This document shows, in pieces, positions 38,688 through 47,109 of a DNA stretch of 64,000 nt. Under the pieces are notes generated by a model. The model did no database searches. It saw only the letters and a program-made list of their open reading frames with translations, and was not told the origin of the DNA. A program made the translations under genes and the position numbers. The stretch lies in the NCBI GenBank assembly GCA_051122655.1, contig CP182107.1, positions 992,001-1,056,000 of the forward strand. The letters run 5' to 3'. The DNA comes from Pasteurella sp030783905. GTDB taxonomy: Bacteria; Pseudomonadota; Gammaproteobacteria; Enterobacterales; Pasteurellaceae. Within the stretch, counting starts at the first letter, position 1; each line of letters starts with the position of its first letter.

Positions 38688-39983
38688 ATGTTACAACAAC
38701 ACTTCCAAGCCGAAATCGCCCAACTTCCTGCCACACAACACCAATTTCTAATTGGTTTTAGTGGGGGCTTGGATTCCACTGCCCTCTTACTCCTCTTTGC
38801 AAAACTTCGCGAAAAACAACCGCACTTACAGCTGAGGGCGATTCATATTCATCATGGACTGAGTGCTAACGCAGATGCTTGGGTCACCCATTGCCAGCAA
38901 ATTTGCCAACAAGTCGCCATTCCACTCATCGTAGAACAAGTCAAGATTGAACAACACAAAGGGATTGAAGCCGGTGCAAGAGAAGCGCGTTATCAAGCCA
39001 TTCGTAACCATCTTCTGCCTAATGAAATGTTCGCCACCGCGCATCATCAGCAAGATCAAACTGAAACCTTTTTCCTTGCTTTAAAACGAGGTAGTGGTTT
39101 GGCGGGTCTAGGAGCAATGCAAAGGGAAAGTACAGTCTATTGTTTACCTCTCTGCCGTCCGTTATTAACCTTTACACGCCAAATGCTACTGAATTATGTC
39201 AACCAAGCTGGTTTTCCTTGGGTAGAAGATGAAAGCAATACCGACAGCCGTTATGAACGCAATTTCTTACGCCATGAAATCCTTCCACGCTTACGTCAAC
39301 GTTGGCCACATTTTGACGATGCGGTACAACGGAGCGCACAACATTGTTTTGAGCAACAACAATTACTCAATGAGCTACTCCAACCTGAATTTGCACAACA
39401 TGTTGACAAAGCTGAGCACACCTTTCAGCTCAATGATTTTGTTCTTCTCTCTCCGTTAAAACAACGTGCGTTACTCCGTTTATGGTTGGGACAATGTGGA
39501 CTTCCTATGCCATCCAAAGTGCAATTATGTCAATTGATTCAAGATGTCATTTTTGCCAAATCGGATAGTCAGCCCCAATTTCAACTGGGCGAACATTATG
39601 TCCGTCGCTATCAAGATAAGCTCTATCTGACTCCCCATTTTGCTGATTTATCATCACTGCGTTTACCAATCCAGATTGGTGAAACGCTGACTTTACCCGA
39701 TCATTTAGGCACGCTGACCCTCCAACAACATGCTGAGCAATTGCATATAACTTGGGCTCATCCACAACACACCCTCACTAGCCTATTACCTTTAACAGAA
39801 GAACGTATCGAAGTACGTTTTCGCTATTCAGGTAAAGTGCGTTTAAGTCCAACTCAAGCCAATCAAGACATTAAAAAACTCTGGCAACAACATGGTGTGC
39901 CCGTTTGGTTACGTCAACGCATCCCGCTTATTTTTTACGCTGACGAGTTCAAAAGTGCGGTCGGTTATTTCAACGCTCTCTAA
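38688..39983 (+). CDS. tilS: tRNA(Ile)-lysidine synthase
   Basis: Changes C34 of tRNA-Ile(CAU) to lysidine, essential for AUA decoding. The N-terminal PP-loop is GFSGGLDSTALLLL (about 23-36); HIHHGLSANADAW and HHQQDQTETFFLALKRGSGLAGL are family blocks. A helical linker and a C-terminal domain follow; 431 residues, like E. coli (432). Two uptake signals lie inside, at 38819-38827 (in the PP-loop domain) and 39953-39961 (near the stop). Confidence 0.95.
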   Translation: MLQQHFQAEIAQLPATQHQFLIGFSGGLDSTALLLLFAKLREKQPHLQLRAIHIHHGLSANADAWVTHCQQICQQVAIPLIVEQVKIEQHKGIEAGAREARYQAIRNHLLPNEMFATAHHQQDQTETFFLALKRGSGLAGLGAMQRESTVYCLPLCRPLLTFTRQMLLNYVNQAGFPWVEDESNTDSRYERNFLRHEILPRLRQRWPHFDDAVQRSAQHCFEQQQLLNELLQPEFAQHVDKAEHTFQLNDFVLLSPLKQRALLRLWLGQCGLPMPSKVQLCQLIQDVIFAKSDSQPQFQLGEHYVRRYQDKLYLTPHFADLSSLRLPIQIGETLTLPDHLGTLTLQQHAEQLHITWAHPQHTLTSLLPLTEERIEVRFRYSGKVRLSPTQANQDIKKLWQQHGVPVWLRQRIPLIFYADEFKSAVGYFNAL

Positions 39984-40106
39984 TATCCCCCCCCTCCTTA
40001 CTCTTGCCTAGCGGTTCAATAGAATCAACGGTGCTCATAATTGACAGACTGAGCGCCTATGCACACCATTTTGTTAATTCATTATGTCATTTTTGTAAAA
40101 AATAAG

Positions 40107-40134
40107 TTGTTGAAATAGCATTTTTCTCTATAAT
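40107..40134 (+). promoter_or_regulatory. lldD promoter
   Basis: TTGTTG (40107-40112) and perfect TATAAT (40129-40134) with a 16-bp spacer, placed so that transcription would begin inside the Fur box. Confidence 0.7.
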
Positions 40135-40141
40135 TAAAATT

Positions 40142-40160
40142 AATGATAATCAATATCATT
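40142..40160 (+). promoter_or_regulatory. Fur box over the lldD transcription start
   Basis: AATGATAATCAATATCATT is a near-perfect 19-bp 9-1-9 palindrome matching the Fur consensus GATAATGATAATCATTATC in its core. It begins 7 bp after the -10, an ideal repressor position. Confidence 0.75.
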
Positions 40161-40191
40161 AAATAAGAATGGATACTTAGATGAGGATTAT

Positions 40192-41400
40192 ATGAAAGAT
40201 TTATCAAAAATAACTTGCCTTGAAGATTTACGCCGTGTTGCACAACGCAAAGTGCCCAAAATGTTTTATGACTATGTTGTGTCTGGATCTTGGACTGAAA
40301 GTACATTGCATGCCAACAGCAAGGATTTTCAGGCAATTAAGCTCCGTCAACGTGTGTTAGTGGATATGGAAGATCGCTCACTAGAAAGCACGATGATTGG
40401 TCAGCGAGTCAACATGCCATTGGCTATTGCGCCAACTGGCTTTACTGGCATGGTTCATCCTGACGGTGAAATCCATGCGGCACGAGCGGCAGAAAAGTTC
40501 GGCATTCCTTTTTCACTTTCTACCATGTCAATTTGCTCCATTGAAGATGTGGCAGAACATACAACCGCACCATTTTGGTTTCAACTCTATGTGATGCGTG
40601 ATCGTGAGTTCATGCGCAATTTGATAAAACGTGCGCAAGCAGCTCAGTGTTCGGCGTTGATTCTGACAGCCGATTTACAAGTACTCGGACAACGCCACCG
40701 CGACATTAAAAATGGCTTATCCGCGCCACCTAAACCCACCTTGCGAAATTGGATAAATCTCGCCACCAAATTGGAATGGAGCTTAAAAATGCTCGGTACG
40801 CCACGCCGTACCTTCCGTAATATTGTTGGTCATGCCAAAAATGTGGGTGATTTATCCTCACTCACGTCATGGACTTCAGAACAATTTGATCCGCGTTTAA
40901 GTTGGGATGATGTGGCAGAAATTAAAACATTATGGGGGGGTAAACTGATCATTAAAGGGATCATGACACCAGAAGATGCCGAAATGGCGGTGAAATCCGG
41001 TGCTGATGCCATTGTGGTATCCAACCATGGCGGGCGTCAGCTAGACGGGGCCTTGTCTTCGATTCAAGCCTTACCAAATATAGTGAGTGCGGTAGGGAAT
41101 CAGATTGAGGTCTGGCTAGATAGCGGCATTACAAGCGGACAAGATATGTTGAAAGCCTGGGCCATGGGCGCGCGAGGTTTTATGACAGGTAAAGCCTTTT
41201 TATATGGTCTCGGCGCGTATGGCGAAGATGGCGTACGCCGTTTACTGGACATTTTTTACAAAGAGATGGATATCTCCATGGCGTTTACGGGTCATCGTCA
41301 CTTAAAAGATGTCAGCACGGATATTTTGGTGCCGGGGACTTACCCAACCGCAGTCAGAGAAAAAATGAAAGACAACGTATTTTCGCTAAGCGGAGAATAA
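40192..41400 (+). CDS. lldD: L-lactate dehydrogenase (quinone), FMN-dependent
   Basis: Membrane-associated flavoenzyme oxidising L-lactate to pyruvate and passing electrons to quinone. The alpha-hydroxy-acid oxidase barrel shows IAPTGFTGMVHPDGE, LTADLQVLGQRHRD and the catalytic-His/Arg motif VSNHGGRQLDG, then LDSGITSGQDMLKAWAMGARG for phosphate binding. 402 residues (E. coli 396). No lldP or lldR neighbour is present; it stands alone under a Fur-box promoter and ends in a good terminator shared with the convergent permease. Confidence 0.93.
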   Translation: MKDLSKITCLEDLRRVAQRKVPKMFYDYVVSGSWTESTLHANSKDFQAIKLRQRVLVDMEDRSLESTMIGQRVNMPLAIAPTGFTGMVHPDGEIHAARAAEKFGIPFSLSTMSICSIEDVAEHTTAPFWFQLYVMRDREFMRNLIKRAQAAQCSALILTADLQVLGQRHRDIKNGLSAPPKPTLRNWINLATKLEWSLKMLGTPRRTFRNIVGHAKNVGDLSSLTSWTSEQFDPRLSWDDVAEIKTLWGGKLIIKGIMTPEDAEMAVKSGADAIVVSNHGGRQLDGALSSIQALPNIVSAVGNQIEVWLDSGITSGQDMLKAWAMGARGFMTGKAFLYGLGAYGEDGVRRLLDIFYKEMDISMAFTGHRHLKDVSTDILVPGTYPTAVREKMKDNVFSLSGE

Positions 41401-41423
41401 CGCTGTTGTTATCAAATTCAGCA

Positions 41424-41452
41424 CATAGTCGCCTTCAAGGCGACTATTTTTG
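41424..41452. terminator. Terminator between lldD and the purine permease
   Basis: ATAGTCGCCTT / AAGGCGACTAT, 10-11 bp perfect stem with a tiny loop and T5 on the plus strand; the arms could also serve the convergent permease gene. Confidence 0.88.
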
Positions 41453-41482
41453 ACTTGCCTATTATACTGGCACTATTAACGT

Positions 41483-42796
41483 TTAAATCGCCCAACCACA
41501 AGCGTAAAATGCCACTAATGCAACCGCAATCACTACGGTACCGACATTGAGTTTTTTCACTTCGCCAGACACAATTCGACCAATCACTAACGTAGCAAAA
41601 CCTAGCATAATTCCGGTGACAATGTTTGCTGTTAACACGATAAACACCGCGCACACTAAGCCACTCATGGCACCAATAAAGTCATCAAAGTCTAACTTAC
41701 TGACGTTACTTAACATTAATAAGCCCACATACATCAACGCGGGTGCAGTGGCATAACCTGGAACTAAGAAAGCTAAAGGTTGGAAAAATAACATTAACAG
41801 GAATAACACCCCAACTACCACAGCAGTTAAGCCGGTTTTACCGCCTGCGGCTGTCCCTGCGGCAGATTCAATATACACTGCAGCTGGTGCAGTACCGAAA
41901 AGCCCAGAAAAAATACTGCTGACAGAATCTGAAGTTAAGGCTTTGCCCCCATTGATAATTTGTCCATCTTTATCTAATAAATTGGCTTGTCCTGCTACCG
42001 CACGAATAGTGCCCGTTGCATCAAATACTGCGGTCATTACAAGCGCAAATACCACGGGTAAAATAGCCGGTTGTAATGCACCCATTAAATCTAATTCAAG
42101 GAATAAGGAATGTTCACCAAAAGTTGGCATTTTAAAAATTTTGCCACCAAATTTAACATTCGGATCAAAAACCAAGCCGACGAGAGTAATCGCAATAATC
42201 ACCCATAAAATGGCGCCCTTTACGTTCATTTTTTCTAAACCAATAATCAATGCTAAACCAATTAATGACATTAATACTGGGAATGAGGTAAATTCGCCCA
42301 TTTTTACTGGTAAGCCCGCTTGATTACTCACCACTAACCCCACGCCATTGGCCGCAATTAATAAAAGGAATAAACCGATACCAATCCCTGCGCCATGTGC
42401 AATGCTACTTGGCAAGTTGCGTAAAATCCAAGCACGAATCCCAGTGGCAGAAATAACAGTAAACACCACCCCCATCAAGAAAACAGCCCCTAATGCGACA
42501 GGAATGCTGACTTGTTGCCCTAACACTAAACTAAATGCTGTAAATGCCGTTAAGGAGATCGCACACCCGATCGCCATAGGTACATTTGCCCATAAACCGA
42601 TCAATAATGAACCTAAACCTGCCACTAAACAGGTCGCGATAAACACAGATTCTGCAGGAAAGCCTGCTGCACCTAACATATTGGGTACCACAATTACCGA
42701 ATACACCATGGCTAAGAAGGTGGTTAAACCGGCAATGATTTCTTGACGCACATTTGAGCCACGTTTTGTCATCTCAAAATGGTTTTCTAACGACAT
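41483..42796 (-). CDS. NCS2/AzgA-type purine base permease
   Basis: 437-residue inner-membrane transporter with about 12-14 hydrophobic segments. It belongs to the AzgA branch of the NCS2 family (adenine, guanine or hypoxanthine uptake in E. coli AdeP, GhxP and relatives). Conserved features: EIIAGLTTFLAMVYSVIVVPNML at the N-terminus, AIGCAISLTAF, DATGTIRAVAGQANLLD and SSIFSGLFGTAPAAVYIESAAG. Which base it carries cannot be read from sequence. PurR-like boxes upstream support a purine role. AAGGAAAC is the ribosome binding site. Confidence 0.9.
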   Translation of the reverse strand: MSLENHFEMTKRGSNVRQEIIAGLTTFLAMVYSVIVVPNMLGAAGFPAESVFIATCLVAGLGSLLIGLWANVPMAIGCAISLTAFTAFSLVLGQQVSIPVALGAVFLMGVVFTVISATGIRAWILRNLPSSIAHGAGIGIGLFLLLIAANGVGLVVSNQAGLPVKMGEFTSFPVLMSLIGLALIIGLEKMNVKGAILWVIIAITLVGLVFDPNVKFGGKIFKMPTFGEHSLFLELDLMGALQPAILPVVFALVMTAVFDATGTIRAVAGQANLLDKDGQIINGGKALTSDSVSSIFSGLFGTAPAAVYIESAAGTAAGGKTGLTAVVVGVLFLLMLFFQPLAFLVPGYATAPALMYVGLLMLSNVSKLDFDDFIGAMSGLVCAVFIVLTANIVTGIMLGFATLVIGRIVSGEVKKLNVGTVVIAVALVAFYACGWAI

Positions 42797-42862
42797 ATTG
42801 TTTCCTTAAAGTTAACCTAGTAAATAAAAAAATAAGCGCATATTCTACGCTATTTTTGTCAA

Positions 42863-42890
42863 GAGTAAACGTTTGCGTAACCGTTTGCGA
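42863..42890 (-). promoter_or_regulatory. Two overlapping PurR-like boxes upstream of the purine permease
   Basis: 42863-42878 matches the palindrome ACGCAAACGTTTGCGT at 13 of 16 bases; 42875-42890 matches at 12 of 16. Centres are 12 bp apart. They lie 67-94 bp upstream of the permease ATG, next to TTGACA (42862-42857) and overlapping a possible -35 paired with TAGAAT (42847-42842). Confidence 0.65.
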
Positions 42891-43077
42891 ACATTTTAAC
42901 AAGAAAGCTAAATTTAGGCATAAATGCCTACCTCATGCAGTGTGAGAGGTAACAAACTGTTTAATCAGTCTTTCTCCCTATATTAGTAAGGTGGGGGGAT
43001 AGTGCTTTCCCTGCATTCGCAAAAGATCTATACTACTTATTCTTTTATCAAATAACGCAGGCAACTAAGGACATAAT

Positions 43078-44094
43078 ATGGCGATTCTCGTAACTGGTGG
43101 TGCAGGCTATATTGGCTCGCATACCGTCGTTGAACTACTTAATGCAAATAAAGATGTTGTTGTTTTAGATAATCTTTGTAATTCCTCTCCAAAATCCCTC
43201 GAGCGTGTTGCTCAAATCACGGGCAAACAAGCCAAATTCTATCAAGGTGATGTGTTAGATACCGCACTTTTACAAAAAATCTTTGCTGAAAACCACATTC
43301 AATCAGTGATTCATTTTGCCGGCTTAAAAGCCGTGGGTGAAAGTGTGCAAAAACCAGCAGAATACTACATGAATAATGTCACGGGCTCTTTAGTCCTGAT
43401 TCAAGAAATGAAAAAAGCAGGCGTTTGGAATTTTGTGTTTAGTTCCTCTGCGACGGTATACGGCGATCCTGAAATTATTCCAATCACAGAAAGCTGCAAA
43501 GTGGGGGGGACCACCAATCCTTATGGTTCTTCAAAATTGATGGTGGAACAGATTTTAACGGACATTGCGAAAGCCACACCAGAATTCAGTATGACGATTT
43601 TACGTTATTTCAATCCAGTAGGTGCGCACGAAAGTGGCTTAATTGGTGAAGATCCTAACGGTATCCCAAATAATTTATTGCCTTACATTAGTCAAGTCGC
43701 TATTGGCAAACTGCCACAACTGTCTGTTTTCGGTAGCGATTATGATACCCATGATGGTACAGGTGTGCGTGACTATATCCACGTCGTCGATCTAGCGATT
43801 GGTCATCTTAAAGCCCTTGATCGTCACGAAGGGGATGCCGGCTTACATATTTATAATTTGGGTACAGGTACCGGTTATTCCGTGTTAGATATGGTACAGG
43901 CGTTTGAAAAAGTCAACGACATCAAGATCCCTTATAAATTAGTGGATCGTCGTCCTGGCGATATTGCGACTTGCTATTCTGACCCCAACCTTGCGAAAAA
44001 AGAATTGGGTTGGACGGCTGAACGTGGACTTGAGCAAATGATGAAAGACACGTGGCATTGGCAGAAAAAGAACCCTAAAGGCTACCGAGATTAA
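43078..44094 (+). CDS. galE: UDP-glucose 4-epimerase
   Basis: Interconverts UDP-glucose and UDP-galactose, feeding LPS and capsule sugars. Extended SDR fold: NAD motif TGGAGYIGSH at 6-15, catalytic S124 (SSSATVYGD), Y149 and K153 (NPYGSSKLM). 338 residues, exactly the E. coli length. AAGGAC lies 9 nt before the ATG. An uptake signal is at 43261-43269. ampG follows 2 bp later, an arrangement pairing sugar-nucleotide supply with muropeptide import by position only. The 281 bp upstream (42797-43077) hold the permease regulatory sites and otherwise nothing recognisable. Confidence 0.97.
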   Translation: MAILVTGGAGYIGSHTVVELLNANKDVVVLDNLCNSSPKSLERVAQITGKQAKFYQGDVLDTALLQKIFAENHIQSVIHFAGLKAVGESVQKPAEYYMNNVTGSLVLIQEMKKAGVWNFVFSSSATVYGDPEIIPITESCKVGGTTNPYGSSKLMVEQILTDIAKATPEFSMTILRYFNPVGAHESGLIGEDPNGIPNNLLPYISQVAIGKLPQLSVFGSDYDTHDGTGVRDYIHVVDLAIGHLKALDRHEGDAGLHIYNLGTGTGYSVLDMVQAFEKVNDIKIPYKLVDRRPGDIATCYSDPNLAKKELGWTAERGLEQMMKDTWHWQKKNPKGYRD

Positions 44095-44096
44095 TT

Positions 44097-45374
44097 ATGC
44101 AAACCGCAAAACCGAGTTTATTATCCCAAATTTTCAGCAGAAATATGTTGCTGTGTATTTTTACCGGCTTCACTTCAGGCTTGCCATTGTATGTGCTCAT
44201 TCAAATGGTACCTGCTTGGCTTGCCTCCAGTAATGTCGATGTCAAAACTATTGGCTTCTTTACCTTAATTGGTTTTCCTTATACCTGGAAATTTATGATT
44301 TCGCCATTACTTGACCGTTATTACCCTGCCTTTTTAGGGCGACGTCGTAGTTGGATGTTCATAACACAGGTCGCTTTGTTGGCCTTGCTTGCCTTGCTTG
44401 GTCAATATGATCCTGTTAAAAATATCACCATTGTCGCGGTCATTTCCACATCCATTGCAGTCTTCTCATCGGTGCAAGATATTGTGATTGATGCTTATCG
44501 GCGCGAAATTTTAACAGATGAAGAACTCGGTTTAGGTAACGCTATTCACGTTAACGCTTACCGTATTGCGGGGTTAATTCCAGGCGGATTATCACTCATT
44601 TTAGCCGACAGCCTACCTTGGGATGTGGTGTTTATTTTCACGGCACTATTTATGATTCCAGGGTTAATCTTATCACTATTTTTGAGTAAAGAGCCAAATG
44701 TGCCACATATCGACCGCACTTTGCCGTTCTATCACGCCTTTGTTTTACCCTTTAAAGAGTTCTTCTCACGTAAAGGTGTGGCGTCTGCTTTAGGATTGAT
44801 CTTCTTTATTTTCTTGTATAAATTCGGCGATTCCCTTGCCACCTCTTTGCAAACCAAATTCATTATAGATATGGGCTTTAGTAAAACCGATATCGGCACA
44901 GTGGTGAAATTAAACTCACTCTGGGCATCCATTATTTCAGGAATGATCGGTGGCATCATTATGCTCCGTTTAGGGATTAATCGTTCACTCTGGTTATTTG
45001 GTTTTGTGCAGTTAATCACGATCTTAGGCTTTGTTTGGATGGCAAGTTATGGCCGATTTGAGACGATTGGCTCCTTTGAATTCTTTGTCCTCACGACAGT
45101 CATTATTGGCGAATATATCGGTGTTGGATTAGGTACGGCAGCGTTTGTGGCATTTATGGCGCGAGAAACCAATCCACTTTATACCGCGACACAATTAGCC
45201 ATCTTTACCAGTTTATCCGCCATTCCGAGCAAGATATTTAGTGCCTTTTCAGGCGTTATTGTGTCGAATTATGGCTACTATACGTTTTTCTGGATCTGTT
45301 TCGTTGCCGCCATCCCTGGCATGTTAATGTTGTTTAAAGTCGCACCTTGGCAATCGACGGAGCAACGTGCATAA
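44097..45374 (+). CDS. ampG: Muropeptide permease AmpG
   Basis: Major-facilitator importer of GlcNAc-anhydroMurNAc peptides released by wall turnover; in other bacteria it controls AmpC beta-lactamase induction. 12 predicted membrane segments; the family blocks FTGFTSGLPLYVLI, FPYTWKFMISPLLDRYYP, SSVQDIVIDAYRREIL and NAYRIAGLIPGG are present. 425 residues versus 491 in E. coli, lacking the C-terminal extension. Starts 2 bp after galE. Uptake signal inside at 44713-44721. Confidence 0.92.
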   Translation: MQTAKPSLLSQIFSRNMLLCIFTGFTSGLPLYVLIQMVPAWLASSNVDVKTIGFFTLIGFPYTWKFMISPLLDRYYPAFLGRRRSWMFITQVALLALLALLGQYDPVKNITIVAVISTSIAVFSSVQDIVIDAYRREILTDEELGLGNAIHVNAYRIAGLIPGGLSLILADSLPWDVVFIFTALFMIPGLILSLFLSKEPNVPHIDRTLPFYHAFVLPFKEFFSRKGVASALGLIFFIFLYKFGDSLATSLQTKFIIDMGFSKTDIGTVVKLNSLWASIISGMIGGIIMLRLGINRSLWLFGFVQLITILGFVWMASYGRFETIGSFEFFVLTTVIIGEYIGVGLGTAAFVAFMARETNPLYTATQLAIFTSLSAIPSKIFSAFSGVIVSNYGYYTFFWICFVAAIPGMLMLFKVAPWQSTEQRA

Positions 45375-45480
45375 ACTGGCAAATGGTTGACATTTGAATC
45401 AAATTCAGCAACCATAAACCGTTTTGTTTTATTCTAAAAAACAATGAAAAATCACACCGCACATTGTGACACGATGTATA

Positions 45481-45489
45481 AAGTGCGGT
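45481..45489 (+). repeat. DNA-uptake signal upstream of adk
   Basis: Exact AAGTGCGGT followed by A-rich sequence, 38 bp before the adk start. Representative of 25 exact copies seen in the window. Confidence 0.85.
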
Positions 45490-45526
45490 AAAAAATCTGA
45501 CTATTTTACTCATCAATGAGGTTATT

Positions 45527-46171
45527 ATGAAAATTATCCTATTAGGTGCACCGGGTGCGGGGAAAGGGACACAAGCACAATTTATTATGAATAAATTTGG
45601 CATTCCACAGATTTCAACGGGTGATATGTTGCGTGGAGCGATTAAAGCGGGGACAGAATTAGGTAAACAAGCGAAAACCTTAATGGATGCGGGTCAATTA
45701 GTGCCAGATGACTTAATCATTTCATTAGTGAAAGAGCGCGTTGCCCAAGCCGACTGCGCAAAAGGGTTTTTATTAGACGGCTTCCCTCGCACCATTCCAC
45801 AAGCGGATGCATTAAAAACCGCGGGGATCCAAATTGATTACGTTTTAGAGTTTGATGTACCAGATGACGTGATCGTAGAGCGCATGAGTGGTCGTCGTGT
45901 ACACCAAGCCTCAGGTCGTACTTACCACGTCGTTTATAACCCACCAAAAGTGGAAGGGAAAGATGACGTTACGGGCGAAGACTTAATCATTCGTGCCGAC
46001 GATAAACCAGAAACCGTCTTAGATCGCTTAAAAGTCTACCACTCTACCACCAAACCATTAGTAGACTACTACCAAGCAGAAGCGAAAGCGGGCAACACTA
46101 AATACTTCCGTTTAGACGGGACGAAAAAAGTAGAAGAAGTCAGCCAAGAATTAGATACGATTTTGGCGTAA
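45527..46171 (+). CDS. adk: Adenylate kinase
   Basis: Interconverts ATP+AMP and 2 ADP. The 214 residues match the E. coli length. P-loop GAPGAGKGTQ at 7-16, AMP-binding STGDMLR, GFPRT, and a long LID domain (GRRVHQASGRTYHVVYNPP) that lacks zinc-binding cysteines, as in other gammaproteobacteria. A good ribosome binding site (GAGG) precedes ATG. A convergent terminator separates it from sucD. Confidence 0.98.
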   Translation: MKIILLGAPGAGKGTQAQFIMNKFGIPQISTGDMLRGAIKAGTELGKQAKTLMDAGQLVPDDLIISLVKERVAQADCAKGFLLDGFPRTIPQADALKTAGIQIDYVLEFDVPDDVIVERMSGRRVHQASGRTYHVVYNPPKVEGKDDVTGEDLIIRADDKPETVLDRLKVYHSTTKPLVDYYQAEAKAGNTKYFRLDGTKKVEEVSQELDTILA

Positions 46172-46186
46172 TTGACTTTTAAAAGA

Positions 46187-46217
46187 AAAAAAAGGCTGTG
46201 TGAAACAGCCTTCTTTG
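46187..46217. terminator. Bidirectional terminator between adk and sucD
   Basis: AAGGCTGT / ACAGCCTT with a short loop; an A-run precedes it (T-run for the minus strand) and TTCTTTGTT follows on plus. Confidence 0.85.
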
Positions 46218-46238
46218 TTATCTCGCTCCAAGTGCGGT

Positions 46239-47108
46239 TTATTTCAACAGTGCTTTTAACGCAGCGCCGATTTCCGCTAAACTGCGCACCGTTTTCACAC
46301 CAGCAGCTTCAAGGGCGGCGAATTTTTCATCTGCGGTGCCTTTGCCCCCACTGATAATCGCGCCTGCGTGCCCCATACGCTTACCTTTTGGAGCGGTGAC
46401 CCCGGCAATATAGCTCACGACGGGCTTGGTCACATAGTCTTTAATAAAAGCAGCAGCTTCTTCTTCTGCGGAACCACCGATTTCGCCGATCATCACAATC
46501 GCTTCAGTTTGCGGGTCATCTTGGAACAGTTTCAAAATATCAATAAAGTTTGACCCTGGAATTGGATCACCACCAATCCCCACACAAGTAGATTGACCAA
46601 AACCTTCATCGGTGGTTTGTTTCACGGCTTCATAGGTTAACGTACCTGAACGGGATACAATCCCGATTTTGCCTTTTTTGTGAATATTGCCTGGCATAAT
46701 CCCGATTTTACATTCTTCTGGCGTAATCACACCTGGGCAGTTAGGCCCAATCATACGTACACCCGTTTGAGTTAAGCGTTGTTTCACTTGTAGCATATCG
46801 AGAGTTGGAATCCCTTCGGTGATACAAATTACCAGTTGAATACCTGCATCAATGGCTTCCAAAATCGCATCTTTACAACCTGGTGCCGGGACATAAATCA
46901 CGCTAGCCGTAGCACCCGTGGCGTTAACCGCATCACGCACCGTATTAAACACGGGTAAGCCTAAATGAGTTGAACCACCTTTACCCGGAGAGACGCCCCC
47001 CACTAATTGCGTACCATAAGCTAATGCTTGTTCAGAGTGGAAGGTGCCTTGACCGCCAGTAAAACCTTGGCAAATGACTTTAGTCTCTTTATTGATTAAA
47101 ATCGACAT
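46239..47108 (-). CDS. sucD: Succinyl-CoA synthetase subunit alpha
   Basis: Alpha subunit, phosphorylated on the catalytic His in GHAGAI (about H246) during succinyl-CoA to succinate conversion with ATP formation. With ATG 47108 the product is 289 residues, as in E. coli; the frame extends 21 bp upstream into sucC. CoA-binding motifs GFTGGQGTFHSEQA and IGPNCPGVITP are intact. It begins 1 bp after the sucC stop. An uptake signal abuts its stop codon (46230-46238). Confidence 0.97.
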   Translation of the reverse strand: MSILINKETKVICQGFTGGQGTFHSEQALAYGTQLVGGVSPGKGGSTHLGLPVFNTVRDAVNATGATASVIYVPAPGCKDAILEAIDAGIQLVICITEGIPTLDMLQVKQRLTQTGVRMIGPNCPGVITPEECKIGIMPGNIHKKGKIGIVSRSGTLTYEAVKQTTDEGFGQSTCVGIGGDPIPGSNFIDILKLFQDDPQTEAIVMIGEIGGSAEEEAAAFIKDYVTKPVVSYIAGVTAPKGKRMGHAGAIISGGKGTADEKFAALEAAGVKTVRSLAEIGAALKALLK

Positions 47109-47109
47109 C

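Noticed and set aside
41943..42746. Long antisense frames (126 and 132 codons) opposite the purine permease
   Set aside because: Shadows caused by the hydrophobic codon pattern of the permease; no ribosome binding sites.
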